From: JASLDZ01 sp965199975
GTDB taxonomy: Bacteria > Pseudomonadota > Alphaproteobacteria > Caulobacterales > Caulobacteraceae
Assembly (NCBI GenBank): GCA_965199975.1
Contig: OZ241340.1
Span: forward strand, 1,798,001 to 1,862,000
Direction: 5' to 3'
DNA: 64,000 bases
In this document: positions 24,146 through 32,291 of the stretch, in pieces
Layout of the letters: each line of letters begins with the position of its first letter
How positions within the stretch are numbered: position 1 is the stretch's first letter
Notes under the pieces: generated by a model
What the model was told of the DNA's origin: nothing
The model's input: only the letters and a program-made list of their open reading frames with translations
Database searches by the model: none
Program-made: the position numbers and the translations under genes

Positions 24146-25279
24146 CTACCGGCGCCGCGCGGTGGCCACCGTGGACGCCGGACCGACCACGTTGCCGCTC
24201 GCCGAGGGAAGGGTCAGCGCCGCCGGCGTGGCGACGGTGGCGGCCGGCAGATTGGCCTGCACCAGCGAAGTGGAGGGCGGCATGCCGCCCACGCCCTTGG
24301 AGATGCACTGCCCCGTATCGATCAGCACGTGCTGGCCCAGGCAGAACACGTCTTCGTAGTACGGCTTGGCCACCGCCAGGCACTGGTAGAGGTTGAGCTT
24401 GGACATGTGCAGGCAGAAGTTCCCCGCCGGGTCGTTCATCACCGACTGCACCTGCGCATCGTTGTCGTCGCCCGCCACGCCCAGCGCGGCCATCGCCGCC
24501 ACGGCCAGGCCGCGCGCCACGGTCGGCGCATAGGGGGGCGTCGCCGGTCCCACGGCCGAGACCGGGGCGATGTGCGCACCGCCCGCAGGGTCGGCGCCTG
24601 GCACCGCCATGCGCAGCTCGGCCACCTCGGCCTGCTCCGGCGCCATGGTGGAGGCCTCGCCCAGCTTGGCGCGTGCGAGGCGCCCGTCGCGGTCGGGCAC
24701 GACGCCCAGCGACCACTTGGTGTGCTGGATGTCGTAGGCGGACTGCTTGACGATGAAGCCCGCTCCCGCGACCCGCGCCCCGTCGGCGTTCATCGAGGAG
24801 ATGATCAGCGCCGCCGCGGTGGCCGCGCCGGGCAGCTGGGCGGCGTAGTCGGGGTTGGCGGTCAGCCGGCGCGCGATCTCGGTGCGGGTGCCGGCGTCGA
24901 CGGCGTAGGTGCGCACGCCGGCCACGAAGGCGGGGTCCTGCAGTGCGATCAGCGCGGCGTAGGCGACGGCTCCGCGGGCCAGTTGCTGCGGCTCGGACTG
25001 GGCGGTGATCGCCAGCGCGGACTCGATCGACTGGCCGTCGGCCCACTTGGCGCTGATCGCGGCGGCCTTGCGCATGTAGGCGCGGTAGGCGCTGGCGGCC
25101 TGCACCACGTGGTCGGACAGCGCCACCGGCGGCGGCGCGGGCGGCGTCACCACGACCGGCGGGGGCGGCTCCTTCTTCTTGCCGAAGATGCCGGCGGAGG
25201 CGGGAGGGCTCGCGGCCAGGACCAGGGCTGCGGCCGAGGCGAAGCTCAAGAGGTGCGCGGCGGCGCGAGTGCGGGTCAT
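24146..25279 (-). CDS. Secreted or periplasmic hypothetical protein
   Basis: A 377-residue protein with a signal peptide (LLSFASAAALVLAASPPASA) followed by IFGKKKEPPPPVVV, a proline-rich spacer. The rest is alanine-rich and mostly helical, with three cysteines in the C-terminal part (FCLHMSKLNLYQCLAV and FCLGQHVLIDTGQC). Motif searching by eye gives no known domain. A near-match to a CtrA box lies about 86 bp upstream of its start. It is a lineage-specific protein of unknown function. Confidence 0.75.
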   Translation of the reverse strand: MTRTRAAAHLLSFASAAALVLAASPPASAGIFGKKKEPPPPVVVTPPAPPPVALSDHVVQAASAYRAYMRKAAAISAKWADGQSIESALAITAQSEPQQLARGAVAYAALIALQDPAFVAGVRTYAVDAGTRTEIARRLTANPDYAAQLPGAATAAALIISSMNADGARVAGAGFIVKQSAYDIQHTKWSLGVVPDRDGRLARAKLGEASTMAPEQAEVAELRMAVPGADPAGGAHIAPVSAVGPATPPYAPTVARGLAVAAMAALGVAGDDNDAQVQSVMNDPAGNFCLHMSKLNLYQCLAVAKPYYEDVFCLGQHVLIDTGQCISKGVGGMPPSTSLVQANLPAATVATPAALTLPSASGNVVGPASTVATARRR

Positions 25280-25364
25280 GGCCAGGCTTCCATGGACGGT
25301 GCGGGGGCGGAACTGAACGGCGCAGCTTGCGGCGCGCCGACCGGGACGGTGTGTCGTCTCGACG

Positions 25365-25379
25365 TTAACGAGGCGTTTA
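25365..25379. promoter_or_regulatory. Near-match to a CtrA box
   Basis: TTAA-CGAGGCG-TTTA, one base away from the CtrA consensus TTAA-N7-TTAA, between prs and the divergently preceding upstream side of the secreted protein gene. A single mismatched box is weak evidence. Confidence 0.35.
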
Positions 25380-25419
25380 GCATGCCGAATGCGGCGGCTT
25401 CGAGTGCGCCCCCGCGCCC

Positions 25420-26358
25420 TCAGTCGAACAGCTTAGAGACCGACTCCTCGTTGGCGATGCGCCGGATCGCCTCACCGATCAAAGGCGCGATTGAGATGAT
25501 CCGCACCTTGGAGGCTCCGCGCACCAGCTCCGAAGGCTCGATCGAATCCGTGATGACCAGCTCGCGCATCACCGAGGTCTGAACCCGCTCCGAGGCCGCG
25601 CCCGAGAGCACCCCGTGGCTGATGTAGGCCGTGACATCGGTCGCGCCCGACGCCACCAGCGCCTTGGCGGCGTTGCACAGCGTGCCGGCCGAGTCGGCGA
25701 TGTCGTCGAACAGGATGCAGGAGCGGCCCGACACGTCGCCGATGATGTTCATCACCTCGCTCTCGCCCGGCGCCGAGCGGCGCTTGTCGACGATGGCGAG
25801 ATCGGCGTGCAGCCGGTCGGCCAGCGCGCGCGCCCGCACCACGCCCCCCACGTCGGGCGAGACGATCATCAGGTGGCTCGTGTCGGCGCCGTAGCGGGCC
25901 TTGATGTCGGAGGCCATCACCTTGGTGGCCACCAGGTTGTCGGTGGGGATGTCGAAGAAGCCTTGGATCTGGCCGGCGTGCAGGTCCATCGACAGCACCC
26001 GGTCGGCCCCGGCGCGGGTGATCAGGTTGGCCACGAGCTTGGCCGAGATCGGCGTGCGCCCGCCCGTCTTCCGGTCCTGGCGGGCGTAGCCGAAGTAGGG
26101 GATCACGGCGGTGACCCGCTTGGCCGACGCGCGCACCAGCGCGTCGATGCAGATCAAGAGCTCCATCAGGTTGTCGTTGGCCGGATAGCTGGTCGACTGG
26201 ATCACGAACACGTCCTCGCCGCGCACGTTCTCGTCGATGGTGACGAAGATCTCCTGGTCGGCGAAGCGGCGCACCTGCGCGCGCGTCAGCGGCACGTCGA
26301 GATAGTCGGCGATGCCCTGGGCCAGGGTCAGGTTGGAGTTGCCCGCCAAGAGCCGCAT
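25420..26358 (-). CDS. prs: Ribose-phosphate pyrophosphokinase
   Basis: PRPP synthetase makes 5-phosphoribosyl-1-pyrophosphate for nucleotide, His and Trp synthesis. The 312-residue protein is canonical: MRLLAGNSNLTLAQGIADYL at the start, DLHAGQIQGFFDIPTDNL, the flexible loop VDKRRSAPGESEV and the PRPP-binding loop CILFDDIADSAGTL. Start chosen at the ATG at 26358, which gives the family N-terminus. It stands alone, near pyrimidine genes only at the scale of 16 kb. Confidence 0.96.
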   Translation of the reverse strand: MRLLAGNSNLTLAQGIADYLDVPLTRAQVRRFADQEIFVTIDENVRGEDVFVIQSTSYPANDNLMELLICIDALVRASAKRVTAVIPYFGYARQDRKTGGRTPISAKLVANLITRAGADRVLSMDLHAGQIQGFFDIPTDNLVATKVMASDIKARYGADTSHLMIVSPDVGGVVRARALADRLHADLAIVDKRRSAPGESEVMNIIGDVSGRSCILFDDIADSAGTLCNAAKALVASGATDVTAYISHGVLSGAASERVQTSVMRELVITDSIEPSELVRGASKVRIISIAPLIGEAIRRIANEESVSKLFD

Positions 26359-26518
26359 TCCGGTCTCCACCCCCGCCGACGTCGGGCGGCTTCTAGCAGC
26401 GGGCCACGCGGGGGCAAGGCGGGGCGAGCGGGGCGCCTGGGAATGCCCGCATCGCCACCCGACTCGTCCCGAAGCCGCGATCCCCAACGCAATGCGCGCG
26501 GCCGCCGCGTGAAGGGCG

Positions 26519-28999
26519 CTAGACGTCGACCTCCGCGTCGAGTGCGTTCTCCTGGATGAACTCGCGACGCGGCTCGACGAGGTCACCCATCAGGCGCGAG
26601 AACATGTCGTCGGCGTCGTCGGCGTGGTCGACCCTCACCTGCAGCAGGGTGCGGGCGTTGGCGTCCAGCGTGGTCTCCCACAGCTGGTCGGCGTTCATCT
26701 CGCCCAAGCCCTTGTAGCGCTGGATGTACAGGCCCTTGCGCCCGGCCTCGATGATGGCGGCCACGAGGTCCAGCGGCCCGCGCAGGCGCGTCTCCACATC
26801 CTTGCGGCGCAGGCTCGCCGGCTCGTCGTAGGTCTCGGCCAGCGCCGCGGCGCGCTCGTCCAGGCGGCGTGCATCGGCAGAGGCGATGAGAAGGCCGTCC
26901 AGCACGATCCGCTCCGAAACACCACGCTTGACCCGGCTGAACACGAAGCCGCCGGCCGACTGGCCGAAGCCGCTCGCCTCGGCCGCGGCGGGCTCGCCCG
27001 TCCAGGCGCCATCGCCCTCCTCGGCATAGAGGTCCAGCCTGTCTGCGGCGCGCGCCGGGTCGGGATGATCGCCGAACAGGCCGGCGATGGCCGCCTGCTC
27101 GATGGCGAAGGCGGGCGCGCGGGTTGAGAGGCGCTCCACCAGCGTCTTGGCCGCGCGCGCCTCGCGCACCAGCCGCTCGAGATCGGCGCCGGTGATCTGC
27201 TCGCCGCTGTCGAGCTGCAGCACGCCGCCCTCGGAGCCTTCGTGGAAGAGGTAGGCCTCCAGCTCCTCGTCGTCACGCAGGTAGCGGGAGGACTTGCCCT
27301 TGGCGGCTTTGTAGAGCGGCGGCTGGGCGATGTAGAGGTAGCCTCGCTCGATGATCTCCGGCATCTGCCGATAGAAGAAGGTGAGCAAGAGCGTGCGGAT
27401 ATGTGCGCCGTCCACGTCGGCGTCCGTCATGATGACGATCTTGTGGTAGCGGATCTTGTCGATGGCGAAGTCGTCACGACCGATGCCGGCGCCCAAGGCA
27501 GTGATCAGCGTGCCGATCTGGTCCGAGCCCAGCATCCGGTCGAAGCGCGCGCGCTCGACGTTGAGCACCTTTCCGCGCAGCGGCAGCACCGCCTGGTTCT
27601 CGCGATTGCGGCCCTGCTTGGCCGAGCCGCCGGCGCTGTCGCCTTCGACGATGAAGATCTCGCTGAGCGCGGGGTCCTTCTCCTGGCAGTCGGCCAGCTT
27701 GCCGGGCAGGCTGGAGATGTCGAGCGCCGACTTGCGCCGCGTCAGCTCGCGCGCCTTGCGCGCCGCCTCCCGCGCGGCGGCGGCCTCGACGATCTTGGAG
27801 ACGATCTGTTTCGCTTCGGCTGGATGCTCCTCGAACCAGTGGCCCAGCACCTCGGCCACCAACCCCTCGACCGCTGGGCGCACTTCGGAGGAGACGAGCT
27901 TGTCCTTGGTCTGCGAGCTGAACTTGGGATCGGGCAGCTTGACGGAAAGCACGCAGGTCAGCCCCTCGCGCGCATCCTCGCCCGACACGTCGACCTTCTC
28001 GCGTTTGCCCGCGCCAGAGCTCGACACATAGCCGCCGATCACCCGCGTCAGCGCCGCGCGGAAGGCGGCCAGGTGGGTGCCCCCGTCGCGCTGCGGGATG
28101 TTGTTGGTGAAGCACAACATCTGCTCGTGATAGCTGTCGTTCCACCACATGGCGATCTCGAGCTCGACCTGCTCGCGCTGGCCGCGCACCACTATGGGGT
28201 CCTTCAGCGTGGGGGTCTTGGACTTATCCAGGTGGCGCACGAAGGCTTCGACCCCGCCTTCGTAGTGCATCACCTCCTCGAACGGCTCGGCGCCGCGCAG
28301 GTCGCGAAAGCGTATGGTGACGCCCGAATTCAGAAAGGCGAGCTCGCGCAGCCGGTGCTCCAGCGTCTTCCGGTCGAACTCGATGTGGCTGAAGGTCGAG
28401 GTGGACGGATAGAAGGTGACGCTGGTGCCGGTAAGCGGCTGGCCGGTCCGGGGGCCCTCGGTGCGGGTCGGGGCCTCGCCCGTGACCACCAGCGGCGAAA
28501 CCGCGTCGCCACGGGCGAAACGCATCTCGTGGGCGCTGCCGTCACGCCAGATCTTGAGGTCCAGCCAGTCGGACAGCGCGTTGACCACCGACACGCCCAC
28601 GCCGTGCAGGCCGCCCGAGACCTTGTAGGAGTTCTGGTCGAACTTCCCGCCAGCGTGCAGCTGGGTCATGATGACCTCGGCGGCCGAGACACCCTCGCCC
28701 TCGTGAATGCCGGTGGGGATGCCGCGCCCGTCGTCGACCACCGTGGCGCTGCCGTCGGCGTTCAGCCGCACCTCAACCGCGGTGGCGTGGCCGGCCAGCG
28801 CCTCGTCTATGGCGTTGTCGACCACCTCGTAGACCATGTGGTGCAGGCCGGAGCCGTCGTCGGTGTCGCCGATGTACATGCCCGGCCGCTTGCGCACCGC
28901 ATCCAGCCCCTTGAGCACGCGGATGGAATCCGCGCCGTAGTCGGACGCGCCCTCCGGGGTCTCTTCGGGGGTGGCGTCTTCGGGGGGCAGGTCGCTCAT
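26519..28999 (-). CDS. gyrB: DNA gyrase subunit B
   Basis: GyrB is the ATPase half of gyrase, which introduces negative supercoils. The 826-residue protein has the GHKL ATPase (VVDNAIDEALAGHA, DDGRGIPTG, GGLHGVGVSVVNALS), the TOPRIM metal motif EGDSAGGSAKQGRNRENQAVLP with the second motif DADVDGAHIRTLLLTFF, and the C-terminal GyrA-contact region ending QRYKGLGEMNADQLWETT. It carries the acidic N-terminal extension and C-terminal tail seen in related alphaproteobacteria. Its start overlaps the recF stop (ATGA), so the two are translationally coupled. Confidence 0.98.
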   Translation of the reverse strand: MSDLPPEDATPEETPEGASDYGADSIRVLKGLDAVRKRPGMYIGDTDDGSGLHHMVYEVVDNAIDEALAGHATAVEVRLNADGSATVVDDGRGIPTGIHEGEGVSAAEVIMTQLHAGGKFDQNSYKVSGGLHGVGVSVVNALSDWLDLKIWRDGSAHEMRFARGDAVSPLVVTGEAPTRTEGPRTGQPLTGTSVTFYPSTSTFSHIEFDRKTLEHRLRELAFLNSGVTIRFRDLRGAEPFEEVMHYEGGVEAFVRHLDKSKTPTLKDPIVVRGQREQVELEIAMWWNDSYHEQMLCFTNNIPQRDGGTHLAAFRAALTRVIGGYVSSSGAGKREKVDVSGEDAREGLTCVLSVKLPDPKFSSQTKDKLVSSEVRPAVEGLVAEVLGHWFEEHPAEAKQIVSKIVEAAAAREAARKARELTRRKSALDISSLPGKLADCQEKDPALSEIFIVEGDSAGGSAKQGRNRENQAVLPLRGKVLNVERARFDRMLGSDQIGTLITALGAGIGRDDFAIDKIRYHKIVIMTDADVDGAHIRTLLLTFFYRQMPEIIERGYLYIAQPPLYKAAKGKSSRYLRDDEELEAYLFHEGSEGGVLQLDSGEQITGADLERLVREARAAKTLVERLSTRAPAFAIEQAAIAGLFGDHPDPARAADRLDLYAEEGDGAWTGEPAAAEASGFGQSAGGFVFSRVKRGVSERIVLDGLLIASADARRLDERAAALAETYDEPASLRRKDVETRLRGPLDLVAAIIEAGRKGLYIQRYKGLGEMNADQLWETTLDANARTLLQVRVDHADDADDMFSRLMGDLVEPRREFIQENALDAEVDV

Positions 29000-30144
29000 C
29001 TCGTCTCCAGGTCGGCGTCGTCCGGCAGGAGGCGGGCGGCGTCCACGTGCACACCTTGCGCCCGGCCGGCGAAGCCGTCGAACAGCGCCCGCTCCGTGCC
29101 GGTGAGGATGGCCTGGAGGTCGAGCGCGATGATCTCGTCGAAGAGGCTGGCGCGCCGGGCGGGGTCCAGGTGCGCCGCCGCCTCGTCCAACAACAATATA
29201 GGTTTCGGGGCCGATTCCGCACGCGCTAATCGTGCCGCCTGCGCCATGACGAGGTTGAGCGCCAGCGCCTTCTGCTCGCCGGTCGATCCCTCCGCAGCCG
29301 GACGATCCTTCTCCAGGTGCGTGACCACGAGGTCGCCGCGGTGTGGACCGGTGAGCGCGCGGCCGGCGACGCCGTCGCGGGCGCGGGCGGCGGCCAGCGC
29401 CGCCTTGAGGCGGGGAGCGTAGTCGGGCGTGGTGTCGGGCGCGGCCCAGTCGCCGTCGAGCGCCAGACGTGCGCGGGGGAAGGGGCGGTCGCCGCGGCCG
29501 GCGATCTCGGTTGCAAGCGCGGTGGCGGTGCGGGTGCGAGCGGCGGCCACCGCCTCGCCCTCGGCGGCCATCCTCCATTCCAGAGCGTCGAGCCAGGCGG
29601 GATCGGGCGCGCGCCCGGCGTCCTGCGCGTCGGCCAGCACCCGCTGGCGCTCGCGCAGCGCCTTGTCGTAGGCGGCGGCGTGTCCGGCGTGGGCGGGCTC
29701 GGCGGCGTAGCAGAGCCGGTCGAGGAAGCGTCGGCGCTCGCTGGCGGCCTCGGTGAACAGCCGATCCTGCGCAGGCGTGAGCCAGACGAGGCGGATGAGC
29801 TCAGCGAGCCGCTGCGGCCCGGCCGGCTCGCCGTCGATGCGTGCGGTGCGCCGCGCCGCGCCCGGTTCAATGCCCGTGCCGACCCGCACATCATCCTCCA
29901 GCACGGCGGCCACGGCCCAGGGGCGGCCGTTCGCCTCGCCGGATTCGCGCCGCCCCGCCGCGGCCGCAGCCGCGCCGCGCAGACCCTTGCCTGGGGCCAG
30001 AAAGGAGATCGCCTCCAGAAGGTTCGTCTTGCCCGCCCCGTTCGCGCCCCAGAGGAACGCCGGCCGCCCGTCGAGCACGAGCTCGGCGCGGGCGTAGCTG
30101 CGGAAGTCCCTCAGGCGGAGGGAACGGAGGGCGGCGTCTGGCAT
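28996..30144 (-). CDS. recF: DNA replication and repair protein RecF
   Basis: RecF is an SMC-like ATPase that loads RecA on gapped DNA. The 382-residue protein begins with RLRDFRSYARAELVLDGRPAFLWG, Walker A GANGAGKTNLLEA, the ABC signature region STGEQKALALNLVMAQA and the Walker B/D-loop LLLDEAAAHLD. The ATG at 30144 is the best start: in-frame residues further upstream run through the AT-rich promoter zone. It overlaps gyrB by four bases and forms an operon with it. Confidence 0.95.
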   Translation of the reverse strand: MPDAALRSLRLRDFRSYARAELVLDGRPAFLWGANGAGKTNLLEAISFLAPGKGLRGAAAAAAGRRESGEANGRPWAVAAVLEDDVRVGTGIEPGAARRTARIDGEPAGPQRLAELIRLVWLTPAQDRLFTEAASERRRFLDRLCYAAEPAHAGHAAAYDKALRERQRVLADAQDAGRAPDPAWLDALEWRMAAEGEAVAAARTRTATALATEIAGRGDRPFPRARLALDGDWAAPDTTPDYAPRLKAALAAARARDGVAGRALTGPHRGDLVVTHLEKDRPAAEGSTGEQKALALNLVMAQAARLARAESAPKPILLLDEAAAHLDPARRASLFDEIIALDLQAILTGTERALFDGFAGRAQGVHVDAARLLPDDADLETR

Positions 30145-30226
30145 GGCGGCGGTCGCTGTAGCAGACCCGGAGGGTCGCCGGAGTGTGGCCTCCAAGCCAC
30201 GGCGGTCAGGGTTGCATTTCCTTAAC

Positions 30227-30254
30227 TTGCGGTGATCTGCGCTATATATATATC
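30227..30254 (+). promoter_or_regulatory. Candidate promoter in an AT-rich gap, driving the microprotein gene
   Basis: TTGCGG (30227-30232) and TATATC (30249-30254), 16 bp apart, inside a run of ATATATATA that stands out from the GC-rich surroundings. It lies about 94 bp ahead of the microprotein start. The symmetrical TATATATATA could also serve the divergent recF-gyrB operon on the minus strand. Confidence 0.45.
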
Positions 30255-30347
30255 GCGCCTGTTCGAAAACGGAGACGAACCTACCTCGAAAACGTGTGTT
30301 CCGAGGCATGCCGCCGTTTTTCGGGATGAAAAGAAAGAGACCTCCCC

Positions 30348-30461
30348 ATGACCATGACCTTGATCCAAACCTGGACCGGCCGCGCCTCGGCCGTCGCGCT
30401 CGTCATCTGCTTGGCCGCCCTGCCGCTCGCGGTTGTCGGCTTCGTGTCGGGCTCGATGTAA
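30348..30461 (+). CDS. 37-residue single-helix membrane microprotein
   Basis: A short reading frame, ATG to TAA, encodes 37 residues with a polar N-terminus (MTMTLIQTWTGRAS) and one hydrophobic helix (AVALVICLAALPLAVVGFV). AAGAAAGAGA lies 8 bases upstream as a possible ribosome binding site, a promoter-like pair lies further upstream, and a 12-bp terminator hairpin follows the stop by 22 bp. The gene lies on the plus strand between recF and dnaN, which are both minus. Having its own promoter, leader and terminator argues for a real gene. I recognise no family; the start could also be the second ATG at 30354. Confidence 0.68.
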   Translation: MTMTLIQTWTGRASAVALVICLAALPLAVVGFVSGSM

Positions 30462-30483
30462 GCCGCGCACCCCTCCAGACGTG

Positions 30484-30513
30484 AAAAGGGCCGCCTCTCG
30501 GGGCGGCCCTTTT
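30484..30513. terminator. Bidirectional intrinsic terminator between the microprotein gene and dnaN
   Basis: A perfect 12-bp stem, AAAAGGGCCGCC (30484-30495) with GGCGGCCCTTTT (30502-30513) and a 6-base loop. It ends in T4 on either strand, so it can stop the plus-strand microprotein transcript and the minus-strand dnaN transcript alike. Confidence 0.88.
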
Positions 30514-30535
30514 GCGTTTCACCGCTGCCGCGCGC

Positions 30536-31669
30536 TCACACCCGAAGGGGCATCAGCACGTACTGCACGCCACCGTCCGACGGGTCGAGCACGAGGGTGG
30601 GGGATGCAGGGTCGGCGAAGCGCATCTCCATCGTCTCGCCGCCGATCTGGCCGCACACGTCGAGCAGGTAACGGGCGTTGAAGCCGATCTCGAAGCTCTC
30701 GCCGTCGTAGTCGATCTCCACCTCCTCGACGGCCTGGCCGGCCTCCATGTTGCGCACCGTCAGCGTCAGCTTGCCAGGCTCGACGCCGAGCTTCACCGAG
30801 CGGCTCTTCTCCGCCGAGATGGTGGCCACCCGGTCGACGGCGGCGGCGAACAGCTTCACGTCTATGGAGGCGACCTTGCCGTTGTCGCGCGGGATCACGC
30901 GCACGTAGTCGGGAAATGCGCCGTCGATCACCTTGGAGGTCAGCGCCGCGCCTTGGCCGTCGCCGATGGCGAAGTCGAAGCGCACCTTGGCGGCGGAGAT
31001 GCGCACATCCACCGTCTCGCCCGCATCGTCCAGGAGGCGCCGCGCCTCCGCAATGGTCTTGCGCGGCACGATGATGCCGGGAAGGCCCGCGGCGCCTTCG
31101 GGGGCGGGCATCTCGGCCAGCGCCAGACGGTGGCCATCGGTGGCCACGGCGCGCAGTTTGGTGGTCCCGCCCTCGCTCACCGTGTGCAGGTAGAGGCCGT
31201 TGAGATAGTAGCGCGTCTCCTCGGTGGATATGGCGAAGCGCGTCTTGTCGATCAGGCGGATGAGGTCGTCGGCCTCGATCTTCAGCGTCTCGGAGAGACC
31301 GTCGGAGGTCATCTGCGGGAAGTCGCCCGAAGGCAGCACCGGCAGGTTGAAGCGCGAGCGCCCGGCGACGACCGAAAGCCGCGGATCGTCGCCCATCAGC
31401 TTGAGCTCGACTTCCGCCCCGTCGGGCAGCTTGCGCACGATCTCGTAGAGGGTATGCGCCGGCGCGGTGATCTGGCCCTCGCCCTGCACCCGCGCCTGCG
31501 CCTCGTCGACGATCTCCATGTCTAGATCGGTCGCCGACAGGCTGACGCCGTTCGCGTTCGCCGCGAGCAGCACGTTGGACAGGATGGGAATGGTGTTGCG
31601 CCGTTCCACCACGCTCTGCACGTGGCCCAGGGCCTTGAGGAGGGCGGCGCGCTCTATGGTGAGCTTCAT
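30536..31669 (-). CDS. dnaN: DNA polymerase III beta subunit (sliding clamp)
   Basis: The beta clamp keeps replicative polymerase on DNA and is the partner of Hda. The 377-residue protein starts MKLTIERAALLKALGHVQSVV, has RRNTIPILSNVLL, the GRSRFNLPVLPSGDFPQM block of domain 2, FAISTEETRYYLNGLYL, and ends with the hydrophobic-cleft residues YVLMPLRV. All three domains are complete. The neighbours recF and gyrB lie downstream on the same strand but are separated by the microprotein gene and a terminator. Confidence 0.98.
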   Translation of the reverse strand: MKLTIERAALLKALGHVQSVVERRNTIPILSNVLLAANANGVSLSATDLDMEIVDEAQARVQGEGQITAPAHTLYEIVRKLPDGAEVELKLMGDDPRLSVVAGRSRFNLPVLPSGDFPQMTSDGLSETLKIEADDLIRLIDKTRFAISTEETRYYLNGLYLHTVSEGGTTKLRAVATDGHRLALAEMPAPEGAAGLPGIIVPRKTIAEARRLLDDAGETVDVRISAAKVRFDFAIGDGQGAALTSKVIDGAFPDYVRVIPRDNGKVASIDVKLFAAAVDRVATISAEKSRSVKLGVEPGKLTLTVRNMEAGQAVEEVEIDYDGESFEIGFNARYLLDVCGQIGGETMEMRFADPASPTLVLDPSDGGVQYVLMPLRV

Positions 31670-31782
31670 GCGGAGGGGCTACCGGAGGGCTGGAACGCCC
31701 CGGCGCTTGGAATCGCGCGAGGGCGTCGGAGGAACGGGACGCGACACTAGCGCAAAGGCGGCCGCGGGGAAGCCGCGCCGCG

Positions 31783-32277
31783 CTACGCGGGTTGCCGCAG
31801 GGCCCAGACCAGCGCCGCCAGGACCGCCGCGCCCGCCCCCGTCGTAAGCGGGACGCGAAGCGTCCGGTACCACTCCGGCAGGTCGCGAGAGAGCGTATCG
31901 GCGATCCCCGTCACCACGAGCACGACGAGGAGACCGCCGAAGCGGGCGGCCAAGGGCATCGGCAGAAACATGAGCGCCCAGGCGGCGATCTGGGGGGTCA
32001 CGCTCAGGAACAGCATGCGCGGCTCCGGGCCGCCGGGGCGCCGCAACTCCGATCCCCAGCGAACGCCGCCTAGGAACGCGGCTATGGTGGCGGCGTAGGC
32101 GAGGAGCGCCAGAACCGCCGTGGCGGCCCAATGCCCCATGCGCGCCGATCCGGCCCAGATGGCTGCGGCGGCCACGAAGAAGGGGATCAGCCCGGCCAGA
32201 CCGAACAGCCATCCCGCCTGCGCGCCAGGCGTGACCGGCGCGGCGAGCCGGCGCTGACGGGCGATGCGACGGGCCAT
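31783..32277 (-). CDS. DUF3429 family membrane protein
   Basis: A 164-residue integral membrane protein with four to five hydrophobic segments: LFGLAGLIPFFVAAAAIWAG, AVLALLAYAATIAAFLGGVRWG, ILFL-type segments around MLFLSVTPQIAAWALMFLP, and a final AGAAVLAALVWALRQ. The motif AAFLGGVRWGSEL is the mark of the DUF3429 (TMEM69-like) family. The start is the ATG at 32277. It lies 15 bp downstream of podJ. Molecular function unknown. Confidence 0.85.
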   Translation of the reverse strand: MARRIARQRRLAAPVTPGAQAGWLFGLAGLIPFFVAAAAIWAGSARMGHWAATAVLALLAYAATIAAFLGGVRWGSELRRPGGPEPRMLFLSVTPQIAAWALMFLPMPLAARFGGLLVVLVVTGIADTLSRDLPEWYRTLRVPLTTGAGAAVLAALVWALRQPA

Positions 32278-32291
32278 GGGCGTGTCCGGCT

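Noticed and set aside
27242..29422. 726-codon plus-strand frame opposite gyrB
   Set aside because: Shadow of gyrB; no domain is visible and the codon bias is that of the opposite strand.
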